Positions 46,235 through 54,830 of a stretch of DNA of 64,000 nucleotides are shown here, one piece after another. Below the pieces are notes generated by a model. It was not told the DNA's origin, did not search any database, and saw only the letters and a list, made by a program, of their open reading frames with translations. The translations under genes and the position numbers were made by a program. Origin of the DNA: CAUZIZ01 sp965218775 (GTDB lineage Bacteria; Acidobacteriota; UBA6911; RPQK01; JAJDTT01); the NCBI GenBank assembly GCA_965218775.1, contig CBDCLS010000005.1, positions 930,001 to 994,000 on the forward strand, given 5' to 3'. Numbering within the stretch: the stretch's first letter is position 1; each line of letters begins with the position of its first letter.

Positions 46235-47350
46235 GTGAGTCTTCGCCTCGCACTATCTATCTGCCTGCTCCTGGTTGCGGTTGAAGCCGCGGAATGGCGT
46301 CCAGCCCGGCCTGACTACTCCTGGTCGTTTCCGCAGCATCACTGGGCTCGGGAGGGCTACCGGACGGAGTGGTGGTATTTCGCCGGTCGACTGGTTTCCG
46401 AGAGCGACCCAGAACACATCTTCGGTTACCAGTTCACGTTCTTCCGAGTGGGACTGCTTCCCCGACGACCGCAGCTGGAGTCCCAGTGGGCTGCCAGCGA
46501 TCTGGTAATGGGACATGCAGCCGTGACGGATCTCGCTGCGAAGCAGCATGTTTTCAGTGAAGTGTTCTACCGTGCCATTCCCCTGCTGGGCGGTTTTTCC
46601 CGCTACCCTGATCCACTGATCGCTTGGAGCCGGGCTCCCACTGGCACCGATGGCCGATGGACCCTGGGCTGGAATGGTCAGGCCTTCGACTTTTCCATGA
46701 AGGACAGAGGGCAGGGGTTGGCCTTCGATCTGAAGACCCTGCCTAGCAAGGCTTTTGTCTTCCAGGGGCCAAACGGGTTTAGCCTCAAGGGTAGTGACAA
46801 GATGGCGGCCAGCCACTACTACAGCTTCACCCGTCTCCAGACGAAGGGCACGGTGACGATTGGGGGCCAGACGAAAAAGGTGCGGGGTGAGAGCTGGATG
46901 GACAAGGAGTTCGGCTCCAACCAGCTCAGCGCCAATCAGGTGGGGTGGGACTGGTTTAGTCTTCAACTCAGCGACGGTCGCGAGGTCATGCTCTATCTCC
47001 TGCGCGACGACCAGGGAGGAGTGGATTTTGCTCGAGGATCGCTGGTTTCAAGGACTGGTGAAGTGCGTCATCTGGCGGCGGGAGAATGGACAGTGCAGTC
47101 TAGCCGTACCTGGAAGAGTCGAGAGACCGGGGCCGAATATCCTGCTGGGTGGATGGTGAAATTGCCGGATGCTGGCCTGGAGATGGCTGTGGTCCCTGAA
47201 CTGCCAGACCAGGAGAACCGCAGCCGGATCGTAGAGGATCTCTTTTACTGGGAGGGTCTGGTGCGAGTGCAAGGTCCGGAAGGCAGGCAAATCGGTCATG
47301 GATACGTGGAGCTGACCGGCTACGGAACCGCTCGTCGGCCCGCGATATAA
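46235..47350 (+). CDS. Exported CrtC/AttH-like lipocalin-fold protein
   Basis: GTG 46235 follows AAGGAGATCC. The 371-residue product has a signal peptide (LALSICLLLVAVEA). It carries the CrtC/AttH domain hallmarks: REGYRTEWWYFAGRL, HAAVTDLAAKQHVF, HYYSFTRLQTKGTVTIGGQ, GESWMDKEFGS, and WDWFSLQLSDGREVMLYLLR. This double lipocalin-like fold is shared by hydroxyneurosporene synthase and AttH. With the ABC genes it completes an AttEFGH-type system, probably for handling a hydrophobic molecule in the periplasm. Confidence 0.86.
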   Translation: MSLRLALSICLLLVAVEAAEWRPARPDYSWSFPQHHWAREGYRTEWWYFAGRLVSESDPEHIFGYQFTFFRVGLLPRRPQLESQWAASDLVMGHAAVTDLAAKQHVFSEVFYRAIPLLGGFSRYPDPLIAWSRAPTGTDGRWTLGWNGQAFDFSMKDRGQGLAFDLKTLPSKAFVFQGPNGFSLKGSDKMAASHYYSFTRLQTKGTVTIGGQTKKVRGESWMDKEFGSNQLSANQVGWDWFSLQLSDGREVMLYLLRDDQGGVDFARGSLVSRTGEVRHLAAGEWTVQSSRTWKSRETGAEYPAGWMVKLPDAGLEMAVVPELPDQENRSRIVEDLFYWEGLVRVQGPEGRQIGHGYVELTGYGTARRPAI

Positions 47351-47371
47351 CCTGAAACTTCATTTTCAGAA

Positions 47372-47447
47372 GTAGCTTTGGCCTCCAGGCCGAAGTCTTA
47401 TTCTTCTGAGCCTTTGGCTCCGACGGCGGCCTGGAGGCCACCGCTAC
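47372..47447. repeat. Dispersed nested hairpin repeat, copy 4
   Basis: A 76-bp copy directly after the AttH-like gene, between convergent genes. Arms GTAGCTTTGGCCTCCAGGCC and GGCCTGGAGGCCACCGCTAC; inner GAGCC-TTT-GGCTC. It could act as a bidirectional terminator here. Confidence 0.85.
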
Positions 47448-47463
47448 TGGGGGCGGGATAGAG

Positions 47464-49299
47464 CTACTGGACTGTCACGCGCTTGCGGTGTGTGGTCATC
47501 TCTCCGGAGGGCGTCTGGCGAAGGATGACGACCATTTCGTAGCTGCCAGGCGGTGCCTTCCCCTCGACGTCGATTCGGGCCGTCTCGTACCGGCGAAAAT
47601 CAGCCAGTTGTTGAGCGTTGAACTCCAGATCGGCCTGTTTCTCCAAGAACATCTCTTCCTGAGCTAACTTACCGGATCCGTCGATCAGTGCGGCAAAGAT
47701 CTCGACTACACATTTGTATTTGTCTCCTGCAGCTGCGAAGCCCAGAGCTTGCGTCGGAATAACGGTGTTGAGTTGGATCTTGCCACCCCTGGTCGAGACC
47801 TGGAGCTCGGAGAGAAATTCTTGAAAAAGATGGGGAAACTTCAAGGCGTTGAGTAGGTCACGCTGGGCCATGGATTTCTTGTCCGTCTCGATGTAGCTCC
47901 TGCGAAAACGAAGCTCAAGCCGGGGACGGTTGACCTTCACTTTGATCGAGTGAAAGGCGCCCGGCCTTCTCTTGGCTGTGGGAACGAAGCCGACAAGGTA
48001 GTATTCGGACCGATCTTGGAAGGCTCTCCGAACTCCCTCGCCCAGGTCGTTGCTATCCACGAACGAGCGTCCCCCAGTGCCCAGGGAAAGGGATACAAGG
48101 AAGTCCTGGGGACCGGTGATCTCTGCAAGTGACGACGAGAATTGGCTGAAAGAGCCCGAACCCCGGACGCTGGCATCGGACGGAGCCAACAGACCCCGGC
48201 TGTCGATGCTGTAGATCGAGACCTGGGATTGGTTGGACTGATCGATCACTGATCGCAGTTTAAGTCGCAGGCTCGAGGAGTATCCCAACCCCCGCAGCTC
48301 CCGGTTGACGAAGAGCATGATCGGGGTGCGATTGGGGTAGATCGCCACGGCTCGGTCCTCGATGATCCGACTCACTACGGACCCAGCGTTGAGGGGATAG
48401 CCACCGGAAAAAAAGATGAGCTGTTTGCGCCCAGGGAGGGAACGCAGGCGCGTCGAGAGCGCCGCCAGTGAAGCGGTAGCAGTATTCACATGTTGGTCCA
48501 GATTGACCAGAAAGCCCCTGCCCATAGCCACAGAGGCCGAGACCAGAGACTCCACCACTGGAGGAAGCGTTTGCAGGGGTTGGGAAGTCAAGTCGAACGG
48601 GGGGACGCTGCCGAAGAGCTCTTCCATTTCCGCAATGAAGCGTGCGAATGAGTTGGCTCCCGACGGGTTGACCCGTAGCTTCTCCACGGTATGCATCAGA
48701 CTGGGGACGCTGGAGGTGAAGTTCTGTCTGACATGGAGACCTCGACTCAAACTGGCAATCATCACCCGGTCGTCTGGCGTCAGCCCTGCATCGAGAAATC
48801 CTCGGATCGACTCCTTGACGCGTTTGAGGTCCAGATGGGCAATCGTGTCCAGATCAAGCAGAAAGACGTAGTACCTATGGTCTCCCCTGGGGGAAAGGCG
48901 GGGGTTTTTGCCCGTTTCGTCGGACAGAGTTGGGGCGATCTCCTTCACGGCGCTGGGCTGCCGTGACTTTTTTCCCCGAAGCTGCAGGAAAGAAGTGATC
49001 TGACGCTTCCCGTCCTCGTAAAGCTCGATTTCGTCGAGCTTGAGGTCGGACACAAAGTTACCCTCTCGATCCGTCACTACCAGATCGACCAGTACTACCT
49101 CCGATTCGGTGCTGAAGCTGGGTTGTTCCTGACCCTGGGCGAACGCAGCGTTTTGGCAGAGGGCAACAGCGGCAGCAAGAAAGCCGAAGAAGCGAGAGTG
49201 GTTCAGGAGGCTGTACCGGAGGTGGGATACGACTCTGCTGATCGAATGAGCCTGCGGAACAGATTTTATAACGACTGAGGGTTGGCTCAAAGGACGCAC
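47464..49299 (-). CDS. VWFA-related exported protein (Acidobacterial type)
   Basis: A secreted protein of about 610 residues with an N-terminal hydrophobic segment (FFGFLAAAVALCQNAAFA). The mature part starts with a beta domain (EVVLVDLVVTDREGNFVSDL, IELYEDGKRQITSF), followed by a von Willebrand A-like domain (YYVFLLDLDTIAHLDLKRV, LIFFSGGYPLNAGSV, VSIYSIDSRGLLAP) and a C-terminal beta region. This is the VWFA-related layout expanded in Acidobacteria. No strong ribosome-binding site decides the start; GTG 49299 with AGAAGG nearby is used, GTG 49329 is possible. Function is unknown; adhesion or surface interaction is inferred. Confidence 0.82.
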   Translation of the reverse strand: MRPLSQPSVVIKSVPQAHSISRVVSHLRYSLLNHSRFFGFLAAAVALCQNAAFAQGQEQPSFSTESEVVLVDLVVTDREGNFVSDLKLDEIELYEDGKRQITSFLQLRGKKSRQPSAVKEIAPTLSDETGKNPRLSPRGDHRYYVFLLDLDTIAHLDLKRVKESIRGFLDAGLTPDDRVMIASLSRGLHVRQNFTSSVPSLMHTVEKLRVNPSGANSFARFIAEMEELFGSVPPFDLTSQPLQTLPPVVESLVSASVAMGRGFLVNLDQHVNTATASLAALSTRLRSLPGRKQLIFFSGGYPLNAGSVVSRIIEDRAVAIYPNRTPIMLFVNRELRGLGYSSSLRLKLRSVIDQSNQSQVSIYSIDSRGLLAPSDASVRGSGSFSQFSSSLAEITGPQDFLVSLSLGTGGRSFVDSNDLGEGVRRAFQDRSEYYLVGFVPTAKRRPGAFHSIKVKVNRPRLELRFRRSYIETDKKSMAQRDLLNALKFPHLFQEFLSELQVSTRGGKIQLNTVIPTQALGFAAAGDKYKCVVEIFAALIDGSGKLAQEEMFLEKQADLEFNAQQLADFRRYETARIDVEGKAPPGSYEMVVILRQTPSGEMTTHRKRVTVQ

Positions 49300-49445
49300 C
49301 AGCCTTCTCGGCAAGGAAGCCGTGGACACGGCGACTATTCTATCAGAGCCTTTTCTCTTTGTTTTTCCTGACACCCACCCGGATTGTTTGGTACTGCTTT
49401 TCGGCCTGTCTCCCAGCGATAGTACCTGTGCTAAACTTCCGGCCC

Positions 49446-50435
49446 ATGACCCACATTGATTATCGAGAGTTCGACGGCCAGATCTGGGAAGAGGAGCTGG
49501 AAGACTTTGTCCCTTCTCTGGTCTACGACATGCACACCCACATGTGGTCTGAGGAGCACAAGGGGCAGAGTGCCCCCTCTGGCTTGCGTTGGGGAATCGA
49601 CTATCAAGATCACCTGGCCTGGGCGGCCAAGTTGTATCCTGGCCGGGAAATGCACTATCTGGTCCTGGGAACACCGATTCTGGGCATCGACATCGAGGGA
49701 CATAACGACTGGATGGCGGCCCAGATGGCTGCGGACCCCACCTCAGCCGTGAACCTACTGGTGGTGCCGGAGATGAGCCCTGAATACGTTGCCGAGCAGG
49801 TCCGGAAGCATGGCTTCCTGGGATTGAAGCCCTATCGACTGTTTGCCCCCGATCCTGCCAATGGACGAATCCAGGACTTCCTTCCCGAGTCGTTCATCGA
49901 GGTGGCGCACGATCTCGGACTGGCGATTACCATGCACCTCTCTAAGAAGACGGGCCCGGCGGACCCTGATAATCTCAAGGATCTGGAGTACTACACTCAC
50001 AAGTATCCGCGGGCTCAGTGGATACTGGCCCACTGCGGCCGCGCCTTCAATGCCTTCATGCTGGAAGAGTCCATCCACCGGCTCAAGGACATGCCGAATC
50101 TCTGGTACGACACTTCGGCCGTCAATGAACTGTACTCCCACTATCTGCTGATGAAGCACGAGCATCGAAAGAGGGTGATGTTCGGTTCGGATAATGTTGC
50201 GGCGGGCTGCATCCGAGGGAAGTACGTCACCTGGGGGAAGGCCTGGCAGCACTTCGAGGGCTTGCCGGATCAGTCACACTGTGACCCCAGCGCCACCTTC
50301 GTCATCTACGAGCAGCTGAGGCAGGAAAGACAGGTTGCTGAGATACTGGGTCTGACTGAGGATGAAATCGAGGATCACTTCTCGGGAAACGCCATCCGCT
50401 TCATCAACCAGGTACGCTCCGCGCGACCCAGTTGA
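49446..50435 (+). CDS. Amidohydrolase-2 family hydrolase
   Basis: A 329-residue TIM-barrel enzyme with SLVYDMHTHMW (metal HxH), GFLGLKPYRLF, ITMHLSKKTG, ILAHCGRAFN, and RVMFGSDNVAAG, so the metal ligands are present. It diverges from the VWFA gene. Substrate is unknown; relatives are decarboxylases and lactonases. Confidence 0.86.
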   Translation: MTHIDYREFDGQIWEEELEDFVPSLVYDMHTHMWSEEHKGQSAPSGLRWGIDYQDHLAWAAKLYPGREMHYLVLGTPILGIDIEGHNDWMAAQMAADPTSAVNLLVVPEMSPEYVAEQVRKHGFLGLKPYRLFAPDPANGRIQDFLPESFIEVAHDLGLAITMHLSKKTGPADPDNLKDLEYYTHKYPRAQWILAHCGRAFNAFMLEESIHRLKDMPNLWYDTSAVNELYSHYLLMKHEHRKRVMFGSDNVAAGCIRGKYVTWGKAWQHFEGLPDQSHCDPSATFVIYEQLRQERQVAEILGLTEDEIEDHFSGNAIRFINQVRSARPS

Positions 50436-50441
50436 GGGCAC

Positions 50442-52022
50442 TCAGGGAACGAACTGGAACGAAAACAGTTTGGCTTTTTCCAAGTGAAATCTCAGTTTGA
50501 TGGTCTTGCTCTGAAGCGCTGCTAGATCGCTGCGGCCCTTCCAGGCCACCGTGTGAGAGATTTCGTCTCCTCCGAACTCATCGGAATCCTCCTGCTGGAA
50601 TCCTGGGATCGGCCGACCGGTCTTCGCGTCGAGGACTTCGACCCGGACGCTGCCGTAGCCGGGTCCCACAAACTTGTCCACACCGCTGGCATTGATCTGC
50701 AGCCGGCTCCCCTTGAAGGTCAGCGGTCGGGTGGTCAGCGTGCCCTGGCCGGCTATCGCGGCAAATCCGTCAAGGCGGAGGATGGCCAGCCCCACCTGGC
50801 CGCGCTGGTGCTCCTTGCGGTACTTGAACCAGTGATGACCAGTGAATCCCTCGTAGTAGAGCCAGATCTCTCCCCGGTCCTTGCGCACGATCCCGTTGTG
50901 AACCGAATAGACCAGGTCCTGGTCCCAGCTGCCTTCGGGCCCGTTGGGGATGAACTCGCGCCCCTGACCCACCCGAGTGAACTTCTCGCCATCGCGGCTC
51001 CAGAGCAGCTGCACATTCATCCGATCCATCCAGGGGGATCGGGCCTTACCGCTATCCATCCCTGCAGGCGCAACTCCGAACATGTTGTGGTAGACAGACG
51101 TGAAGCCCACGAAGCCGCCCTCGTAGGGCAGGACTTCGAGTGTATAGAAGTCGCGGCTTCCTATCGGGTCCTTCTCGTCGGCGTGGAAACATATGAAGCG
51201 GTCGTCGGGATTCCGGTAGGTGGGAGGACTGTCCCAGTTGAGGAAATCGGTGCTGGTGGCAAAACCGGCGGTACGGGTGCGGGCACCTTCAGGATAGATG
51301 GACTCTGGTTCCATCCAGCGATTCAGGGAGGTGCCGGTTCTGAGATAGAGGATGTATCTCTGCCGATTGGAGTCCCACATGAGGTTGTTGTTGGTGTCAC
51401 TCCAGAAGGGGACAGCAGGCTGATCGACCTGATAGGGCTTCCAGTTGAGACCGTCGGCAGAGTAGGCGGGGAACATCCCTTTCTTCCCATCCGGTCTGGC
51501 AAGGTAGATCATCTTGTATCGCTCTTGCTCGCGGTCGGTAGCCGGATCCCGGAAGACGGCGTTGCTCCACGCCTCCTCCGAGAAGGGTAAAGAGATGAAA
51601 TTGGTGTCATATCCCAGATACTCGACCTGTCCCAGCTTCGGCTTGACCCAGTGGATCCCGTCTTTGGACTCGGCGTAGGCGAGCCACTTCTCGGACCAAT
51701 CCCAATTGACCATCAGATCGTAGAAACGATAGACGCCCCGGTCCGGGTCGAAGAAGATCTGGCCGCAATCTCCGCCGTGCGACAGGCCTCCCTTGTGCTC
51801 CCAGTCCCTGTCGAGGCGGATGACGGGATTCTCGGGGTGCTTGAGGGGCTGGTTCATCAAGCGATAAACCCTAGGGCTCATGGCTTCGATCACGTAGTCG
51901 TCGATCAGAAGCTGCTTCTGCGAACCGATGGCGAGCGGTGTTTCTGCCGCGGCCTCCAGGCCCAGCAAGGGCTGGCCGAGCACGACGAGGGCGATCCACC
52001 GGGCTCTCACTGCTCTACGCAT
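50442..52022 (-). CDS. Exported beta-propeller protein (GH32/43-like), paralogue A
   Basis: The 526-residue product has a signal peptide and then QLLIDDYVIEAMSPRVYRLMN, a motif shared with the other two paralogues (LFVDDYLVEKM, LFVDDHLVETKK). Blade-like repeats follow with YAESKDGIHWVKP, YSADGLNWKP and LLWSRDGEKFTRV. A C-terminal beta-sandwich reads VRVEVLDAKTGRPIPGF then IKLRFHLEKAKLFSFQF. The fold suggests a five-bladed beta-propeller glycosidase or sugar-binding protein. I cannot assign the catalytic acids. Last gene of the minus-strand set. Confidence 0.72.
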   Translation of the reverse strand: MRRAVRARWIALVVLGQPLLGLEAAAETPLAIGSQKQLLIDDYVIEAMSPRVYRLMNQPLKHPENPVIRLDRDWEHKGGLSHGGDCGQIFFDPDRGVYRFYDLMVNWDWSEKWLAYAESKDGIHWVKPKLGQVEYLGYDTNFISLPFSEEAWSNAVFRDPATDREQERYKMIYLARPDGKKGMFPAYSADGLNWKPYQVDQPAVPFWSDTNNNLMWDSNRQRYILYLRTGTSLNRWMEPESIYPEGARTRTAGFATSTDFLNWDSPPTYRNPDDRFICFHADEKDPIGSRDFYTLEVLPYEGGFVGFTSVYHNMFGVAPAGMDSGKARSPWMDRMNVQLLWSRDGEKFTRVGQGREFIPNGPEGSWDQDLVYSVHNGIVRKDRGEIWLYYEGFTGHHWFKYRKEHQRGQVGLAILRLDGFAAIAGQGTLTTRPLTFKGSRLQINASGVDKFVGPGYGSVRVEVLDAKTGRPIPGFQQEDSDEFGGDEISHTVAWKGRSDLAALQSKTIKLRFHLEKAKLFSFQFVP

Positions 52023-52057
52023 TGTCCTTGCTCTCCAGGGTGATGCTCTACTGGGAA

Positions 52058-53575
52058 CTACTCGAGCTTGAAGGAATACAGCCTGGCGTTGCCCAGAACG
52101 AACCTGAGCCGGATCTCGCGGCCGGCGACTCCGGAAAGGTCTCGACCCCCTTCCCAGGAAACTTTCTGGTAGATGTCTGTCCCCATCAGGGGGCTGCAGT
52201 TGGCTGCCTCATAGCCGGGAAGGACCCGACCATCCCGATCCTGCACTTCCACCCGAACATATCCCCTAGCGTTGGGGTTGTCGGTGTAGAACTCGCGGTA
52301 GGGTTCCTTGCCGCTGTCCCGTTCGAAATTGGGTCTCGAACCGGTCAAGGAGGACATGTTGACCCATAGGGAGGAGCCCCTCAGCTTGAGCCGACGAGTC
52401 TGGACCGATCCCTCGCTGGTGGCATCCACGGAGACGAAGCCGTCCTGACGGATGGTGGCGAGGCCGATCTGGCCGTCATGGTCCTCGGAGGGGGCATTGT
52501 GCAGGTTGGTGAAACCCGAGTAGTAGATCCAGACCTTACCGTCTTTGACGATGGGGTTGCTGGAGGGATAGACCATCCCGTTGTCGAAGGCATCGTCCTT
52601 CAAGTTGTTGGTGGTAGCCAGGTGCAGGAAGAGCTTCCTGTCCGCGGACCGTTCCCATTCGATGCTGTCACGGCTGGACACCAGCTGCATGTCCATGAAG
52701 TGGGTGTAGGTGTGGTAGACCCAGAGCAGCCCCAGGAACTGGTTCCCGTAGGGAAAGGCGGAGAGACCATAGAACTGGGTGTCAGGTGGATCATGCTTGT
52801 CCGGTGCCAGCACCTCCTGGGAGCCCCTCCAATGGATGAAATCGTCGCTGACCATTCGTGACACCTTGCGGATGGGACCACCGATGGTCTTGTGATAGAG
52901 GATGAATTGGCCGGTTTCAGGATGCTGGGTCACCTCAAAGGTGTCCCCGGTCGCCCAGCAAGGGACGATGGCCTTCTCGGCGTAGTTGGTCCAGCGCTTT
53001 CCGTCGGGTGAGAACGCCACCCAGATACCGCACTGCTCCCTTTCATGGGTCAACCAGTACAGCAGCTTGTAGCGGCGTGAAGGGTCCGGGTCTCGCTTGT
53101 CTTTGAGGACGGAGTGGGTCCAGCCGGACCACTTCAGGAAGATGTTGTTGGCCTTGGATCCCTGGAACTCGATCAGGCCCAGATCGGGCTTTTCCCATGT
53201 GATCCCGTCCTTGGAGGTGGCGTAGCAGAGGAAGTCCTCTATGTCGGGACGCTCGCGGGTGCCAATGGTGTTGTACCACATCTTGAAGATCTGATCTTCT
53301 TCGTCCCAGATCACGGTGCCGGGTTGGAGCACCAGGTAGCCTTCCCAGGGCCGGTCGGGCTTCAGCAGCGGGTTCTTGGCGTGCTTTCGACCGATGTTCA
53401 AGGTTCGCCACACCTGCGTCATCTTTTCGACCAGGTAGTCGTCCACGAAGAGATGAACTCCCGGGCCCACCTCGATCGGGTCAGGTCCTGCCTGGGTGGT
53501 CTGGGAGGAGGCGGTGAAGGCGAAGAGGATACACAGGGCAGGTAGTAACCATTGTCTGGATTGTCGTAGCTTCAT
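52058..53575 (-). CDS. Exported beta-propeller protein (GH32/43-like), paralogue B
   Basis: The 505-residue product has a signal peptide (LPALCILFAFTASSQTTQA) and shares the layout of paralogue A: HLFVDDYLVEKM, blade motifs YATSKDGITWEKP and VAFSPDGKRWTNY, GQIGLATIRQDGFVSVDA, and the C-terminal VRVEVQDRDGRVLPGYEAANC then IRLRFVLGNARLYSFKL. The start codon is preceded by a GAATC context. It lies 35 bp upstream of paralogue A in the same operon. Confidence 0.72.
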   Translation of the reverse strand: MKLRQSRQWLLPALCILFAFTASSQTTQAGPDPIEVGPGVHLFVDDYLVEKMTQVWRTLNIGRKHAKNPLLKPDRPWEGYLVLQPGTVIWDEEDQIFKMWYNTIGTRERPDIEDFLCYATSKDGITWEKPDLGLIEFQGSKANNIFLKWSGWTHSVLKDKRDPDPSRRYKLLYWLTHEREQCGIWVAFSPDGKRWTNYAEKAIVPCWATGDTFEVTQHPETGQFILYHKTIGGPIRKVSRMVSDDFIHWRGSQEVLAPDKHDPPDTQFYGLSAFPYGNQFLGLLWVYHTYTHFMDMQLVSSRDSIEWERSADRKLFLHLATTNNLKDDAFDNGMVYPSSNPIVKDGKVWIYYSGFTNLHNAPSEDHDGQIGLATIRQDGFVSVDATSEGSVQTRRLKLRGSSLWVNMSSLTGSRPNFERDSGKEPYREFYTDNPNARGYVRVEVQDRDGRVLPGYEAANCSPLMGTDIYQKVSWEGGRDLSGVAGREIRLRFVLGNARLYSFKLE

Positions 53576-53612
53576 GATTCAGTTCTCCAAAGATGGCTTT
53601 CTTAGCGACGTG

Positions 53613-53634
53613 CGACGTTCAGACGTTCAGACGA
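53613..53634. repeat. Octamer repeat CTGAACGT, reverse of the 4-kb tract
   Basis: On the minus strand this reads CGTCTGAACGTCTGAACGT, the same unit as AACGTCTG at 4053-4084. It lies in the gap between the alpha/alpha-toroid gene and paralogue B. Confidence 0.6.
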
Positions 53635-53636
53635 AT

Positions 53637-54656
53637 TCACTCCACAGAGAGATAGGCTCTGATGTTGCAGAGGTGCTGCACGAACTCGGCGGTGATCAGG
53701 ATGTTGTCGCCTGTCGTCGGTTGGGGCGTCCAGAATTTGGTGTTCTCCCAGTGCCCGTCTTCGAGCTGGTGTTCCACGAACCAATCTCCCAGACGAATCG
53801 TCCATTCTCGGAACTGCTCTTCCCGCGTGGCGACATAAAGGAGTCCTGATCCCCATCCTGACTTGCAGAGCTGCTTGGAGTCGAACTGACATGCGTCGCT
53901 GGTCATAGAGAATCTCTGGTACTCCCGGGCGAGGTCGAGCCACTGGGTGTCGCCGGTGGCCATGTGGAGCTGGGAGAGAAACGCGGCGGCGATGCCCCCG
54001 TTGAAGTGGTGTTGCCAGGGCTCGTCTTTCTTGGTGACGTAGAAGGCCTCCTGGTCTTCTGGGTAATTCTGAACCAGGCCCTGGGAGCGGCTGTAGACCG
54101 CGTAGAGTCTCCGCTCCGGTTCCGGCTGCAGGTCCCAGAGCCGCCGGAACCACTCGCCAGCCTTGATGGCGGCCTCCACCCGACCCGTGAGCGCCAAGCT
54201 CATACCCGCTTGAGCGGTGGGGAAAAGCTCCTGCTCGGCGTCCTCACTCCGGTCCGTACGGGTGGCGTAGAACCCTCCGGTTTCGGGGTCCTGCCAGGTC
54301 AACAGCTGCTCGGTGCCGCGGCGAACCAGATCGATCCGTCCCAGCAGGCTAGACCCAAAGATGAGACAGGCGAGTGGATAGGAGCCATAACGTGGATCCT
54401 CGGGGCCCTGTGTCGAGATCCCCTCCAGGCGACCCTCCGGGGTCATCATGTTGTGATCGATCCAATCCAGCAGGCAGTGGCCTGCCGAGATTTCTCCCAT
54501 AAGCGCGAAGGCCCAGGGTACCCGGTAGTAGAAGATTCGCTCCTGGACGGGTCCCACTGAGCCGTCTGGATTGATGTGATTCAGAATCCAGTCGGTACCA
54601 GTACGGCACGCCTTTGTGTAGGCCTCGAGCTTGGCGTCGATTTCAATTGTCAGCAT
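53637..54656 (-). CDS. Alpha/alpha-toroid protein (terpenoid cyclase / glycan-processing fold)
   Basis: ATG 54656 follows GGGAGGAACC. The 339-residue protein has repeated helical units with aromatic-rich turns (GTDWILNHINPDGSVGPVQE, GTEQLLTWQDPETGGFYATRTD, AGEWFRRLWDLQPEPE, LGDWFVEHQLEDGHWENTKFW). This is the pattern of the alpha/alpha barrel shared by terpenoid cyclases and some glycoside-processing enzymes. No signal peptide is visible, unlike its propeller neighbours. Function is not determined. Confidence 0.68.
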   Translation of the reverse strand: MLTIEIDAKLEAYTKACRTGTDWILNHINPDGSVGPVQERIFYYRVPWAFALMGEISAGHCLLDWIDHNMMTPEGRLEGISTQGPEDPRYGSYPLACLIFGSSLLGRIDLVRRGTEQLLTWQDPETGGFYATRTDRSEDAEQELFPTAQAGMSLALTGRVEAAIKAGEWFRRLWDLQPEPERRLYAVYSRSQGLVQNYPEDQEAFYVTKKDEPWQHHFNGGIAAAFLSQLHMATGDTQWLDLAREYQRFSMTSDACQFDSKQLCKSGWGSGLLYVATREEQFREWTIRLGDWFVEHQLEDGHWENTKFWTPQPTTGDNILITAEFVQHLCNIRAYLSVE

Positions 54657-54737
54657 GGTTCCTCCCGTTACCTGCGAATATACTCGAAGCAAGGGAAGAG
54701 AAACAACAGCTGCCGTGCTCACCGTCTCGGGGCTTAT

Positions 54738-54813
54738 GTAGCTTTGGTCTCCAGGCCGAAGTCTTCTGTCGAGCCGTTGGCTCGACAGACGGCGGTCTGG
54801 AGACCACCGCTAC
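54738..54813. repeat. Dispersed nested hairpin repeat, copy 5 with compensatory change
   Basis: The arms read GGTCTCCAGGCC and GGTCTGGAGACC. Relative to GGCCTCCAGGCC / GGCCTGGAGGCC the third base is T in the left arm and the paired base is A in the right arm, so pairing is kept. The inner stem is extended: CTGTCGAGCC-GTT-GGCTCGACAG. It lies between the gamma-glutamyltransferase and alpha/alpha-toroid genes. Confidence 0.85.
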
Positions 54814-54830
54814 AAGTGGGCCCGCAGGTC

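Noticed and set aside
50553..51590. 345-residue plus-strand open frame
   Set aside because: Antisense shadow of propeller paralogue A.
53496..53849. 117-residue plus-strand open frame across the octamer repeat
   Set aside because: Overlaps the starts of two minus-strand genes with good evidence; no homology.
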